From NCBI RefSeq assembly GCF_905475345.1, contig NC_066599.1, forward strand, positions 1 through 64,000: a stretch of DNA of 64,000 bases. The letters run 5' to 3'. Every line of letters begins with the position of its first letter. Positions within the stretch are counted from its first letter, which is position 1. Position numbers and translations under genes: made by a program. Shown here one piece after another: positions 47,587-63,200 of the stretch. The notes beneath the pieces are model-generated. The model had not been told where the DNA came from. It did not search any database and saw nothing but the letters and a program-made list of their open reading frames with translations. The stretch comes from Vespula vulgaris (Eukaryota > Arthropoda > Insecta > Hymenoptera > Vespidae).

Positions 47587-49536
47587 ACATGTCGACGATG
47601 AAGGCGTTTTCACGGTTATTCTGGAATCTTTCCATGCTCTGCTGCCATGCCAATAAAAATCGAACGTCTCCTCTAGGTTTGAACAAATTTTGACTGAGCG
47701 AGTTTACTCACCCTTTTGTGAAGTAGTTCCGTGCTCTCGCGTATCCGTTGATTCCCTCTGATGTTTACCCCACTACCACCGCCTCCACCTCGATCCACGT
47801 CCATACCAATCGGGCCGATGACTTTTCTTTCGACTGTAAAAGAACATTCTCGATTAACTTTATCAAATTAAATTTATTCTCAAGTAAATTTATCGAATAT
47901 CCATTTGCTCTCTATACATTATTACATTAATATTATACTTTTTCTTATATTACCGGGCAGAAGAGAAAAAAAATTAGAGGATTTCTTCCATTTAATTCGA
48001 TCATATCGCAAATAAAGATATATTTTCTTTCTTCTATCTGTCTCCGACCGGTGAAGTTTAATAGCTCGATCGTAAGCAGACTTTCTGTTCTGCTTGTTTG
48101 TCCAGCATTCTTTATTACAGAGGGATTTAATACCGAGTGGTACTCGTTAAACGAGAAAATAAATGAAACGCGACTTCGTGCCAGCGAAAATTGCTTGGCG
48201 ATTTAGAAACGCCCAACGCTGTAACGAAGAGAAAATCGGTAATAGTTTTGATGGCACTCGTATGCAGTTGCAAGGACAGAAATGTAAAAGAAGATGTGAC
48301 CGCAACACAGAAGATGAAAATGGCTTTCTCTTCGATTAAAGCGAATCCAATGTGTATTCTTATGGAAGATAGCCTCGATATCGGTCGACGGATGCAGCCA
48401 AGAGAACGAAAAAAAAAAGATAAGTAAAAGAAAAAAAAAAAAAAAACAAAAAAGTAAGAAGAAGAAAAAGAAAGAGAAATAGCACGAAGAAAATGGCGAT
48501 CGGGGAAAGCTATCGATTTTCTTTTTTCAGAATCGATTCTTGCAAAACACTCGAAACGATCGAGTAGATATATGCCTTTCCTCCTGTCGAGTCAAAAAAT
48601 GAAAAAGTAACTCGTGGAAGATATGTCGTACCAACTACATTTGTTCGAACTTACTCGGACTGTGAACTTGAATCTCGTTATCGCTCGAAATTCGATGATC
48701 GCTCAAATCCATTACTCTCAAATGTCCGCTGGACGAGTGCAGTCTCTGGGTCGGATGACCATTCGGTGATGACATTTTTAGATTTCTCATCTCATTGTTG
48801 CTGATTCTGCAAAGAGTTGAAAAAATTTCTTTTTCCTACGATCATTTACACGCAGCAGATTACATTTATTTCGTTTTTAATACTTTGCTTGGAATCGAGT
48901 TGATGGTAAGTATCCTTTCAAATTACAATCGAATTTATGAGATATGCTTCTAACTAATCGGAGCATGCTTCGTTAGATAGGAATTTCATTAAAATACCAA
49001 TTCGCGGTCGGACGATTCGATCGGTGCACTCCTTCGATCTAAAACCATACCTATTTCTCTATCGATAACACGATCGTTCGTGATTCATAACGGCGATTAT
49101 CGAGCCGCCAATTACCAATCGTTTGGCGAATGTCGAGCTTCGATGCCGATTAAATCATCACGACTAATCTCAATTTCCTCGTTCAGGCGAATGCGATAGT
49201 TCGCGTCGGAAAGCGTTTACATTCGGATCTACAATTTTTCGATACAAAACTATTTAGTTTTCGTTCCTTTCGTATAAAATTCATGCAACTTTGTTTCCTC
49301 TCTCGGCCCCTTCTTCTTTCTCAGACTTTTTTTTTATATTTTGAACCCAGACAACTTTTTTCTCTCTCTCTTTCTCTCTCTTTTTTTCCCCTCTGGAATC
49401 GCGACTGTCTTCGATGAGAAAGAATACGTACTGTGCTAGGCTAGTTCCGATATCCCCGTTACTGGAGGCCCGTAAAATTTTTGATTCTGCCTGCAGTCGT
49501 TGTTGTTGCTGCTGCACTTGTTGTTGTTCTTGCTGC

Positions 49537-49568
<32 letters not shown>

Positions 49569-51990
49569 ATGCTGCTGCTCTTGCGGGCTCGATCGATGAA
49601 TAGGGAGATGTTGCTGACGATGACCACCGGTGTTTCGCGGCAATGGTAAAGTCGATGACAACGTTGATTCCACAGCTGGTGGCTGAGTCAGAGTTCTTTC
49701 GGGCAAATGAGACGTGCTAACTGCTCTCGGCGGAAGTGGATCTCTTCCTATTACCGATCCAGATCCGGATGCTGCGAAGAACAAGGACGATTAAAAATCT
49801 CGAGATAGGGATCGCACGATATATTTTGAAACGATTGAAATAAATTTATGACTTCGATCTCTCTTTTAGTCAAGTATAAAGGAATATTTGAAACGTTCGA
49901 TTTGTTTCTTTACCGCGAGAGAAATTAAGAGACTCGAGAGACCGTCCAGGTGAGAAAAGCGAGGAAAGCTCCCCGAGCAGTGGGTCGCCAACCGATCCGA
50001 TTATATCGAATAAATCGAGCAACTACCGAACGTTTTTTAGACGGAGGTGGGTAGTTGGCCGGAAAAGCGTGGTCAGAACGAAATGGAAGGTAATCTGCGA
50101 AGAACGGACAAGCTCGTGTTCAAGGGAGGAGACGGGAAAGGACAATTTATCGCGTGCAATTAACTCTATACGTTCCGGAAAGCGGGTCATCGGTTACGTA
50201 AAGGATCTCTCTCGATCGTAGTCGTGCTTCTGGACCCAGGCGGGCGCGCGCGCGCGCGCGTGACACAGATAGGTTCACGATCGTGACTGCTCTTTTTGTT
50301 CTTTAACGAGGCTGCACGCACCACCTGTGCACGCGGACTCGACTCGCAATGCGGCAATCCCTCGATAATACCGAAAACCCGATGAAGCTAACGGGTTCGA
50401 AGTCCTTTTACTTCGACGCGCGTTCCACGGGAGTTTCATCGTTTCCAATGTCTCTCGCTCGCCTCCTCTCTCTTTTGTACCAGCCTTTCGTTTTCTGGGT
50501 TACTCGCGAACACGTCCTAACGCGTAAGACGTACTATTCCAAATACATGAAGGATCAAATCGGTGCGATGGTAATACCGATGCGATCCACTTATATACGA
50601 TACTTCGACGCTTCTTTTCATTCTCTCGATCGAAACATCTTCCTTCGCTTTTTCTTTTTTTTATTTTATTCTTTTTCTTATTTTCAGAAACAACACGCAC
50701 ATCCATCCTGGAATAACAATAGGTCGAGCGGGGAGCGTGGGCTCGGGCGATATTCGAAAAAAGTCCTTCGTTTAATCGCTCATGGTATTTCGTATTCATA
50801 ATCGAACGTATTACCGCACGTGTGTCGGTAAATATAGGCGTTCCACTTGGCACCGTTGCAGAAAAGATCAAGGTATCTGACAGAGACCGTTATGTCTCAG
50901 CGCAGTATTATGTATATAGGGTGTCGTTGCTTTCATTTATATTCAAACTATGCGATGTACGAACGACCACGTCGACGAACGAAGAAAGAACGTCTATCTA
51001 CGATACGCGTGTAAGCACAGGACGTACGGGAGAAGAACATTGTCGGATGATCGTCGAGGGCAGACTTTTTTTAAGGGCCATTAACCCTTTACGGTACAAT
51101 TCGACTCGTGACAGAAACGATTCTATGTCGTTTAATCGACAATGACCAAGGTCGAAGAACGAGATCGGCAGTCTACGAGAGGAGGAAAAGAAGAAACGAA
51201 ACCAAAAGGGAGCAAACAGCTATCGCCGTTACACGAAACAATTCAAATTATTTACGAGTCTAAGAGCTTCCATGTTCTATACTCGCTCGACAATAACGAA
51301 ATAATAAAGTTTTGTTTAATTATCCTTCGCTTCCGCGATTCAATTATTCTACCTACTTCATGTTAATGAAATGGCAGAATAACGCTAATTAATAATATGC
51401 ATACACATGTATATATTGTTCGGGAGCACACGGTCTCGTCTACCGTGAAATTATAACGTTTTCCGTCAAATTAAACTCGATCTATCGAAGCGAGATTATA
51501 TCGGTTCGCGATATCCGTTCGTATTTTATTTCGAGCGAGTAGACGTATTTTTACGTCACGTTTTATATTTGTACACACGTATTGTATTTCCTCTCGACAA
51601 ATATTTTCCCCAATTTTGCTCGGCGTTCTTCGTTCCGTAAAAAAGAAATGCGCGCGCACGCACACACAGACACAGAGAGAGAGAGAGAGAGAAAGGACGG
51701 AACGTCGCAGGGCATATAGATAAATGGAAGAACAAAGTTTGGTAAAGGCGAACGAAAATAGATTGGTGATACAATACTATCGATACATCGGAGGTAAAAC
51801 GGTAACGGAAACGTACATTCATGGTCATTTGTATCGTCCACGACCTGTTGCTGTGCCGCGGTGATCAGGGAGAATGTTGGTTTTCTCTTTTTGTTCTTCC
51901 CCTAACGGCAGCTTCGTTTCTCTTTCGTCGCTCTGCCTCTCTATCTTTGTATTGCTGGACTATCGAAACTAACGGGTGAAAGGAGAAAAC

Positions 51991-52023
<33 letters not shown>

Positions 52024-55000
52024 AGGGAGGGAGGGAGAAATGTATGCACGAGTAAAGTCAAAGCTATTATTAGCTACAAATCGAAGAATTCTCTTTCTTA
52101 CGATAGAAGAATCATTATTTTAATAAAAAATTAACCCAATACACATCATTTTTTGAAACAATTTCTTGAGAAACATTCAAAGATTCTCACTTTTCTCTCG
52201 ACGTTAGATAAAATTGCGCAGAAATATGCGGAGTGCGAGTAACAGGTGCGCCATTGCGATAAACGGGGTATCATAACTCCGTCAATGTACTCCTTCGAGG
52301 AAAAGTAGAAATTCTGCGTTCGCTGGCTAGACCATGAACCGACCGACCAATCGACCGAACCGATGAAAAATAACGGGAGAAAAGTTCCAATCCATTTTAT
52401 ACTTTTCGCGTTCGAGTTATATACTTTCGTCGGATATAAGAGGAACGAGAAAAAGATTCGTGTCGTTGTTATGAAAAAAGAAGAAAGTAAACTAATCAAA
52501 AAAGAAAGAAAATGAAAGAACGCGATTTCACATTTTCTCGGCAATTTCTGAGTCGCTTCGAGTGTCACCCGTTATATGAATACTTAAATGGTCGCTATTG
52601 CAATGGAGAGAGAGACCTACCACTTCATTTCACATTGGCATGATCTTTTAGCGTTGCATCGTCATTACCGACATTTTCTACTTGCATCTCTCTCTCTCTC
52701 TCTGACTCACTTTGCCAAGAGAGATGTGACTGTTTTCTGTAATCTTAGGACCGTGCTTACGACAGCGTGGTAATAATCGAGCTTAGACGACGGTGGAGCT
52801 GGGGAGGGGAGAGAGAGAGAGAGAAGAGAAGAGCGTCGATTGGATGCCAAGTAGCGGTATCTGTAGTGATCAAGTAGGTTGGCTGACTCGAGTAAGACTC
52901 CTTCGATGTAATCTTTTTATTTCTCTCTCTCTCTCTCTCTCTCCTTTATACGTTTTAAAAAACTTTCTATCGATAAATATGTGCACGCATTTACTATTCG
53001 ACGATATGTCTACCTACGATGTGAATCGTGCAATTTGAGAGAGAGGAGACCATTAATTTATTATAGTTTTAGGTGCTTTTTTATCTAAACTACATTTTAG
53101 AACCTACCTACCTACCTTTACTTACGTCCATTCTTAAGGCCTTCCATTGGAATTTTTATTTGACCGCATTTTTTTCAAGAATTTGTCCGATACAAAGTGA
53201 GAAAAAAAAAAAAAGAAAATAGAGCATAAGAAAATAGTATTTTCGTTTTGACACAATGGAAGCGTCGTGAAATTTACTCCGAACTGCAAACTCGTTAAAT
53301 ATCTTTCATCGTCGTACTTCAACTCATTTCGACTTTCGACCGAAAGAGAATTTGTGGGAGGTAAATGTTAAAAAAAAAACAAAAGCAAGATAATAAAATA
53401 AGAGCAAAACGTTTTCGCGGGAACGTGATACTTGAGTATGACTCGAGGCTACGTTTTATAAAGCGGTACCTACTACGTCAACCTCGGTGCGTATGTGTGC
53501 GCACGCGCTTTCCCCTTTAACGAAGCATTGTAAACTTCCGTAATGACTCAATATCACACGCTTATGCGAGGACGGGGGAAAAATGTGTGTGGCCTTAGAA
53601 AGAAAAGAGGCTCGATCGGCACAGTTCCGCTCGAGGATCGGCATTTCTATGACGTACTTCTCGGAACGTGAGCGATCGTAGATGACGTGACGGGAAAGAG
53701 GAAGAGAGGGAAAGGGAGAGAAAAAATCAAATTTTTGTCACGTCACGATCGATAGACCAACATATTTTCGACAGGTCCGAGCGCGTGTGACCAATTTCCA
53801 TTTTACCCCGAACTACGTAAATCTATTTCGAATCGACTTCGTGCTCAGCAACGTGTTGTACCTCGTTTCGTGCATCGCGCGTACGTATATGCCATTCCAA
53901 GACTTTTCATATCTCATTATCGATTCGATTCCGTCGCGTACGACGTATGGAAAAACGTGAAAAATGTAAAAAAAAAATAAAAAATCGCTAGTCGGGGAAT
54001 GCGCAACGTCATCTCGTCGAGCGAGATGGAATTGAATGGAGAGGCCACACGCGCTTCTCGTAGACGGTAATTAAACGAGCTTTCCATACCGAGAACACGT
54101 TCGCTTTCTTTTATTGTACGCCTTGAAAAGATCCTTTGAAAAGGGAAAACACTGGACACACGGTCTTTCTCACCGATCCGTTAAGGGAAACGGCTCTTCC
54201 TTTTTTACAATCTTCCGGTCTCCCCTCTCTCTGCCTAACTATATCTTATTTTTCATGTAGACAGCGAACGAAATATTTGTTTGCATTATTGACAAATTTA
54301 AATGAGGAAGAGAGGGAGAGCGAGAGGGAGGGAGAGCTCAAAATAGGACAAATCGCGGTAATGGTCAAGATCGTTCGAGCTTGGAAGTTGGTCGCTACTT
54401 GGTCGAATCGAATATCGGATATTACAAGCACGAACGAGACTCGCCGCATTGATATTCGTTCAACGAGAGGATTCCAAGCCGCTCCGCACGAACGATAAAA
54501 TGTGCGTGTTGGTTGTTAGGTAGTAGGTCCGGATACGCGTTAGAATGCGTCCACTCTGCGAAATTAATTGATCGACGTGTTTTCAATGCTCCCTTTATCT
54601 CCCATTAGTCTATTGTTCGATCATTTCCGTTCGCATTTCTCCGTTAATTCCGCATATTCGCCAACAACGATTCTACGTGGTAGAGATTATATTAAACATT
54701 AATTTCGATCATCCTCGAACGCGAGCTAACCGAATCCTGTTGTGCAAGAAATAGTAGTAGACGAAGTTTGCTCTAATTCGTTGATACGCGTTCGACGCCT
54801 CTGCTGTTTTCTCGTTTGAATCGTATCGAACATTCGGAGCAAACACTGAACTCACCGATTAAATCGCAGGTGCAGCGACGACTTGACCCGCAAACGAGTT
54901 CATCCACTTCTTGCAGACTCCTCGTTTTCTCGAACGATTTCTCGGACGATTTCTCGAACGACTTCTCGGACGATTTTGAGCATACTATTGTTCCACATAG

Positions 55001-55987
55001 GTATATATACCTTACTGGTAACGAATACTAAAGCTTCGAAAATGTCTGGATAAAGAAAAAGGACGAAGGACGACGAAACGTTGAGCAAAGGAAGGCGCGT
55101 CGAGGATCGAGCGACGATCGAACGACGGTCGTGAATGCGTTGTGCCGCGGGTAACGGTATCTACTCGTTCGCTCGTTCGCTCGTTCGCTCGACCGGCTTG
55201 CACGTCGAGTATATCTATGAGTGCACGACATTCGCTCCCGCTCTCCCTCCCTCTCTCTCGCTCTCTCGCTCTTTGAAGCTCGACGATAGGAGAATGCAAA
55301 AGGTAATTAGAGAATCAAAGACGGTAAACGTTGCTGCCGCAACGTTCGTTCGATCGAATTATTCCAAGAGAAGAGGGCAACGACTCGTCACGGAGAACGA
55401 ATAATGCTCGTTTATCGAACCCGATTCACTCTCCTCGTCAAATTCGACGAATCGTTCCGCACTCGAACCCACAAGTAGGATAAGCCGATGAAGTGTAACA
55501 GAACGGTGATAAGTGGGATGAGATTATCGGAGAGATCTCGAGCCTATCGTTTTGAACCGAACAAAGTGTTGCAAAAGTGTAGTTTCGAACGCAAAATAAA
55601 AGAACCCTTATGCGTTTTGACGGGGTTTCGAGCAGCGAAGGCTGATGAACGAGCAAGAGCAAGAGCAAGAGCAACGGCAACGGCAACGGCACAGTGTTAT
55701 CGACCGGAGGCTAATCCTTTTCGAAACGCATTCTGTACGAGAGAAATTCTGATTTCGAATACTCGTACGCGTTCCTCCCGATCGATATCCTTTGCCCATG
55801 TGAGAGTAGCTTTGAGCAACGATCATTCTGGCACCATTCCAGATAGGCTTTAACCAGAAAGTACTCTACGCCGTTTTTTTTATACAATGTTTTTTCGTGC
55901 ATCTCCTTTCGATCGCTGACGCTCGACGCGTTTCTGCTCGTTGTCGTAGTTCTGTCCAAAATGAACTAAAGCGAAGGGCGGGGAAAA

Positions 55988-56023
<36 letters not shown>

Positions 56024-57121
56024 ACGATGACGTAGCATGGAATTTTCGTTAACTGCGCACTACTTCCTTCGGATTGTTTTCAGAGCGAATCTAATCTTTG
56101 TTTACTCGAACGCTCGACGATCTTCATCGATTTACGCGCGTCGTTTAGAACGAAACCGATTCTCGACTTTTTGGGACTCGATCCGTGACTTCTTCTTTTC
56201 GATAAACAGACCGTAGTACGAACGTATCGTTTTCTAACAGGTCTAATGAGAGAAAGAACCAACTAAATTAACCTTTCGTATCTCGATCGTCGAGTCGAAT
56301 AATTACGATCGTAAGTATCGAGGTAATCGATAATCTAGCCTACTTACATAAGATATTATTTCATACGTAATGAAGAACATGAGAAAAACGAAAGAAAATT
56401 CGGGTACACATATACGTACTGTATTTGCCGGACCAGCAGCTTCCACAAATCAGTCCAACCTTTCCACCCATCTTCTCTCTCTCTCTTTCTCACTTGTTTA
56501 TTTTCTCTTGTTATTCTTTTCTCTTTTCGACGCACCACTTATCCCGATATTTCGTCAAGATACCTTCCTCCTTTTCCTCGTCGTCGCGAATCTCCTGCCG
56601 ATAAGTACGGGCAAATAGGAGCACAAAGACGGTACGAGGCGTAAAACAACACTCGGCGCTTCTTCCTTCTCACGCGAGAGAATCATTTGCTTAGGAGAGG
56701 ACACGAGGAGGCTCCTCTCTCCAGTTTCTTCTTTTCGTTTTTAACGATTGGCAAACTTCGCCATGAATACTCGCTACCACGAGAACGATATAATAGCATC
56801 GCGATTTCGCGGAGAACCTTTAAAACGAGCACGGATCGATACTCGTCGGCCTTTTTAACGAATCGCCGGCGTGAATTTTCGGAAAAATCATCATCACGTT
56901 TCTCTTTATATCAACCATCGTTTCTTTGCAAATTTTAAGATTGGCACGTTCCCTTTTCTTTTCTTTTTCTTTTTTTCGAGACTTTTGATCTTTTAACACA
57001 AATACGAGATCCAATGATCCACGAAGAGATCGAGAGGCGCGTCCAAACACGCGGAGCGCCACCGGCTGACTGACACTGACTGACGTAAGTAGTGAGCGGC
57101 AAGGAACGTGCAGCCACGACC

Positions 57122-57156
<35 letters not shown>

Positions 57157-58807
57157 ACAACCGACCGAGCACGTCCCTACGTACGTACGTCGTAAGCTTC
57201 TCGCGTGTGTTTATTTGTGCGTGCGTGCGTGCGTGCGTCGTGCATGCGCGCGCGCGTTGTGCCAAGAGAGCGAGAGAGAAAGATGGAAAGAAAGATTCAA
57301 GGACCACTCGACCAACCTCTCCATCTCTTTCTCTCTCTCTCTCCCTCTTCTCGTTCTAACGACGTGTCTCCGTTGTAAACGGGCTGCACTTTTCCTACCC
57401 TCGTTAGCGATTTATAAATCAACTTGTTCTTTCTTCTTTTCTCCTTTAACCGAATATCTTGAAATCATGTAACGCTTGCACGCGACGAACGTGGCTTAAC
57501 GGTAAACGCCGCTATAACTATATCGAAAAAGTTGAAAGCATCAAGAAAAAATAAACAAAGGCAAAGGCATTCTCCAGAGAACGTTGAGGATATAAATGCG
57601 TCGGAGATCAAGACTCGTGGCGTTTCGCGTAAAAATATATCAAGAGCTTGAAGGTCGAGTATGGCAGGGCCAAAAACAACGCGCAACTCGTTGACTCGTA
57701 ACTCGAGGAAACGTCATCGTAAACGTAGTGCAGCCTTACTGTTGTCTCTCGTCCGTCGCAGCATGACGCGCAACTTGGGTCCAACGAAATATACTAATCG
57801 TCGTTCCAACGGTCTAACGGTTCTTATAAATGTTTATTTTAAATAAAACCTAAGAGCTCTCGAGTGGTAGCCCGTAGTAGCAGTACCCTGCAAAAAGTAC
57901 TCTCGAATAACTCGGAAAGCGTGAAATTTAATCGTGAAAACGACGCGTGACGGAGAGTCTGCGTGAATTGCAAAATCTTTCTCTAGGCACACTCGTGGGT
58001 ATGAATTTTCGTCCAAGGAAAATCAATTCGATACCATTTTCTTTTCCCGAGCTAACGATTTCTTTTTCCGATGCACCAACGATACTTCGTCGACGTTTAT
58101 TTTCAACTAGTTATCCTCGACTATTCGTTTTAAAGATTAAGCGCTCCACAGGAAATACTTAACCTTTCGTAATAATAATACTGCTAATTGTACTTCCATC
58201 TTCGGAATATGGTCCAACGAATGTTTCGAGATTTCGTTGTTTCCCCCTCCAACGCAGAGAGGACATAACCTCTTTCTCGGCCTTCGAGCAGCAGCATCCT
58301 CGAACCCGTTTGGATAGCGGCCAGAGAACTTGCTCCTTCTTTCTTCGACGCGTGCGAAAGAATGTATGAGGAGAGAAGGCCGAGAGGTAGAACCAGCTAC
58401 GAATTTAATCACCTTATTTTTGGGCGGCACAAGGCTCTACCCAACGCGCTCCATGCAGGGTGAACGGACTTGTTAGACGCGAGCTGGATCTTCCCTTTAA
58501 ACCGATCCTTCGGTCCTCTCTCTCTCTCTCTCTCGAACGAGAGAACGAAAATAATGTCAACCGCGTTACTTGCACAGCCACTTTCTTTCCTTACTTTTTG
58601 TCAGAATTTCTGCAAGATTTAATATGGAAACGTGACCATACTAGGTACTTTATTCGACGTCGAGAGCTTTTTCTATCGCGAAGAAGAAAACTTACCTTTC
58701 TTTGCGCGTTAACCGGACGCATGACGCACGCGCAACGATGCTTTAATAAAAGTCGTTACGCGCGTGACTTTGACTCTATCTATGATTCCGTCTGTAATAA
58801 AACGATT

Positions 58808-58844
<37 letters not shown>

Positions 58845-60120
58845 CCCTCACTCTCGTCGCAGTTAGAGCGAGTGTCTCGCTGAGAAAGGAAGTCTCCGGT
58901 GTTACACAAGTGTTTCGATTATTATCTTCGTTTCTACAAATTTTCATTTCTTTTCGTTTCTTTTCTTTCGTCTCGTTTAAGTATACATCCGCATGTGGTA
59001 CTATATAGTAGATTTATGTACATCGTTTTAAAATTTAAGTTAAATCATCGCTTTGTAAACTATAAATAACATTATCCTATATGTGTACGTATATCGTGTT
59101 CAGACGTCACGATGCGTTAAATGAAGCGTAATTAGTTAGAGCCTTACATAACTTTCAATTCGTTCAAGGCGTTCAACCGCGTCTAAAAACAAATCGTTGA
59201 CGCTCGTGGTCGCGCAAAGAGTGATTTGCCTGCGCAAATTTCTTTCCCCGTTACCAAAATTGCTACAAATTACCATGGAAAGGAAAGAAGATAAAGATAA
59301 AGAAAGATCTTATTGTCTCGCTTCGAACGCAAAATAGCTAAACCAGGAAAGATATTTTCCCCTTTTCTATCTGGGAAAATTAGAATTCGTAAATGAGATG
59401 ATGGGGTAATATTTGTCGCGACGAAATACGGTTTCGCGTCGAAAAAGACAAGAGGGAAGAGACAGTGGGAGGGAGGGGGGAGAGAGAGAGAGAGAGAGAT
59501 AGGTGGTAATTGGATTAGCGCAAATTACAGTCTACGTGACGTCATTCGCCCTCGATAGGCCGTGTTCCAACTCGCACCGATCGTAAAGCCGGTCTTTACG
59601 AGATTATGATCATCGAAAGGACACGTCATCGATTTACAAACGTCTAGCCCAGAAATAGGAAGGGGCCTCGGTATGCAAGTTGGAACGCGGTCGTGCGAAG
59701 AGTCAGAAAAATCGCGAGAACGCAGGTACATACATTTAATGACAAATACAAGACGCAAGGGGAGGGGTGGGAGGTACGAAAAAAGGCCAAAAATCGAATC
59801 GAGACGAAAGACGAAAATACGATATACGTTAAAACGTTCGAGAATCGAATTTGGAACACGACCCAGGCCCCACGCGTCACTTTCCGAAGGCAGCACCGGT
59901 CTTGATGAGCCACTCACCTGCAGCCCGGTTACGCGAGTCTTTCGTCTCGATCGCTTCTCGTCTTTTTGATGCCTCCAAGGAAGCCGTCGAACTTCGATGA
60001 CGTTCGTTGAGAAACGACGTTGGATCGCTCTTATTATCGATCTTTTCCGATATCGTAATCTTCAATGCCTCCGCGATGATCGCGTCGCCGATATTGTCGT
60101 TCGTCGTCGTGGGCGTCGCG

Positions 60121-60217
<97 letters not shown>

Positions 60218-63200
60218 AAACGATAGTAGTCACGGGCACGTTCTTCGAATCGATGACGCGTCCGAGCCGATCGGCAGTTGGCAACCCTCGCCCCGACCCC
60301 ACTGTCGTCGTAGTACTTTGTTGCTGTTCCTGGAGCAAGCAGGCGCTCGACAGTAGGTCCCATTGTCGCAACTTTTCGCGATCTAACTCGAACGAGGCTG
60401 AACTCGTGGCGGAATTCGCGACGCGACTCGCCGCGCGACAAGCCCCCGAAGGACGCAGGTCCCCCGCCGTTGCTCTCGTCGAGGGAAGGTTGCCTTCCGC
60501 TAAAAAATGACCGTCTTGCTCCTCGGTAACGGGACATTCCTTTCGATATACTTGCGCGTTCCGAGAATTCCAAGCGTCGTAAGAGTCGTAAGCATCGTCG
60601 AGAGGAGGATTCGTCGGTTCGCGAGTCTCGAGAACGGCAAGCTCTTCGGACTTGTTGTTGATTCTTCGCTTGACTCGCGGTCTGTCCAAAGTCGACGAAG
60701 AATCGTTGTCGTTTCGCATCGCTACGCTGTCGTTCACGTAAGTCGCACCTCGCGTGATCTTGGGACGAGTTTTGCCATCGGAACAGGAAGAGGAACCTGC
60801 CGCCGGCGATCTAGCGTCCTGATTCTCCAAGTTGTCCAACGATCTGGCATTCCGTAAACTCGCCCTACGAAGATTCTCGCGCCAAAGGGAGTCCTGTTCC
60901 CAAGGATCCAAAACGTTGAAATCGTTCAAAGTAGCATCTTGCGAGCAATCGTCTACGGGAGTGGAAACGTTTCGCGCACGTTCCTCGGCTTGCCTAGTCG
61001 ACAAGGCTAACAAACGGTTCGCCCGGTTTCTTTGTTCGACCAGATTCTGAAGGCCAACGTCGTCCAAAAGTCCCTCCAACGATCTAGACCTTCGATGCGA
61101 AGCTTGAACGTGGAGAGGCGTCTCGTCCGACGGCGCGTCGTCGGTCGCGTTCGAACGGGCCCCGCCGCTCTTATCCCGCAAACCGTGGGGATAGAGATTC
61201 CTCGTACTAACCTCCGGCAAGGACAAGTCCGGTAGAGGATCGTTCGATTTCACCCTTCGAAGGGTATCGGCTTCGTAGAAATTTCTTTTATCCACCAAGT
61301 CGACTTTGTTGTCGTTCAACAAGCGACACGTGCTTTTCCTCAGTTCCGCGGCTATGCGTCTAGCCTCGTCGATACCTTCGACTTGAATCTGTCTGGGCAC
61401 TTGCCTGGCTATCGGATTCACTATACGACCGATGTCGTTCCTCTTGTTCATTGCCGACGCATCGTCTCTTTGGTTATTCAACTGCGGTAGCCTCGAGACG
61501 TGACCACCGTGAAGGATAGACGGTTTCTCGTTGTTGCTGTTGCTGTTACCTACGCTGCCGCGAAGGTCCGAGTAATAGTACGGCGCTCCTGGCTGTTCGC
61601 CTTGAACGCGTTGCTCGGGACCGTTCAGATACGATAAATAGGAATTGGATTTAATCGACGTCGTCGTCGTCGTCGTCGTCGGCGGCGGCAGCGGCGGCGG
61701 CGGCGGCGGCGGCGGCGGCGTCGCCGTCGGAGACGGAGGTTGTACGTGATCGGGGATAGTAGGCGATCTGTGATCGGTCGGAACGTTTGGATAACGATTC
61801 GACGACTTTTGCTCGCCGTACGGCGGAGTGTTATCGGCCGTCCGCGATGGGCTTTGGACGAGATCGTTTCCAGGGGAACGCGTTCGAGAGGGGGACTCGA
61901 AGGCGATCGAGCGAGTCGAAGAGGATCGCCCGTCGACGGCTCTCTGACCGGTCAACGAGCAACTCGAGTCTCTGCTGTGGCGTGACTCCGTCGGCCTGTC
62001 CTCGTCCGCGAGCGCAACCCTATCGTCTCGCGACCGTCGCTGCTCGCTCGCGTTCGAACGTGCGCTAGGCGAGTTTCTCAAAGGAGAGAAACTCGATACG
62101 TTCTCGTAATGAGCGTCACCCGTGTACGACTGCGAGTGTTGGTGGGACGGCGTAGGTGGTACGTCGCAAACTCTCATAGACGGCAGGCTACTGGCCGAGC
62201 CGATCTTGTTCCCGTTGTCGTAACGAAGGGGCTGTCCGAAATCGAACGTTTTCGTTTTTCTCGAAAGATCTTGACAAGTGGTCTTTTGTAGCTTGTCGAC
62301 GACCAACATGTTCTCGTTGAAACCATAAATACTGTTGTAACTCAAATCCTTAGCGTAGAGGTCCACGTTAAAGGCGTCGCGCGCTTGCAATTCCTCGAGA
62401 TAACGATCGAGATCGATGCTGGTACCGTCGAGCTCGAAACGACTCCCGATGGATTCCAATTCGTCGAGACTGTCCAAAACCTCGCAAACCTCGTCGCTGA
62501 CGGGTCTCCTCTTCAGTTGCCTGTGCCTCGCCGCCTCCTCTTCCGGACTTCTAAGCTCGACCGACACCGAATCGCTACCGCTCGCGCTCTCCAACGACAT
62601 CCTGCTGTCTCGAAAGGTCGAACTAATGGTCCCTGACATCTCGGACAGCCTCGACGGCGATCTCTGATCTCGCTCTCCGTGATCCGACCTGTTCCACGAC
62701 TTCGGGGAATCGACGCTCGGGACGCTTTCCTTGGTTACGGGTACCTGAGGCGACGCAACCTTCTTAACCTCCAACGGATCTTGCATCTCTTGCAAGGAAT
62801 CCAAGTCCTCCAACGGTGGCGGCGAGGTAGGGATGGGAGGCGGGGAGACGAGCTCGCTGTCGGAGGAATCGTGCAACTCGGCTATCATCGTTCGACTGGC
62901 GCCCAGATAATAGGAGGCAGGTCGGAAGGTGTCCGAGAGGCTAAATCGCGGGTGTCTCGGTGCGTCTATCGAGTCGAAATCCTTGGACGACTCGTCGTCG
63001 GCGTCGGAACTGTCGGACTTCAGAGCCGTCAGAATGTCCGGGAGATCCGATCTCGTCCCGTTGCGCCCGATTTCCTCGTTCTTTCGCAGCTTCAACGTCT
63101 TGGACGAGATCCCGTCGTCCTCCCTTCCATCTTCCTTCTCCGACAGCTGGCTCACTTCCATGTAAACCGGTTCCATCTTACTGTCGGAAACGCAGACGAA

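Noticed and set aside
60007..60573. Poly-Val, poly-Arg and poly-Asp frames
   Set aside because: Shadows of the coding (GTC)31 repeat, which is read as Thr in the long minus-strand exon.
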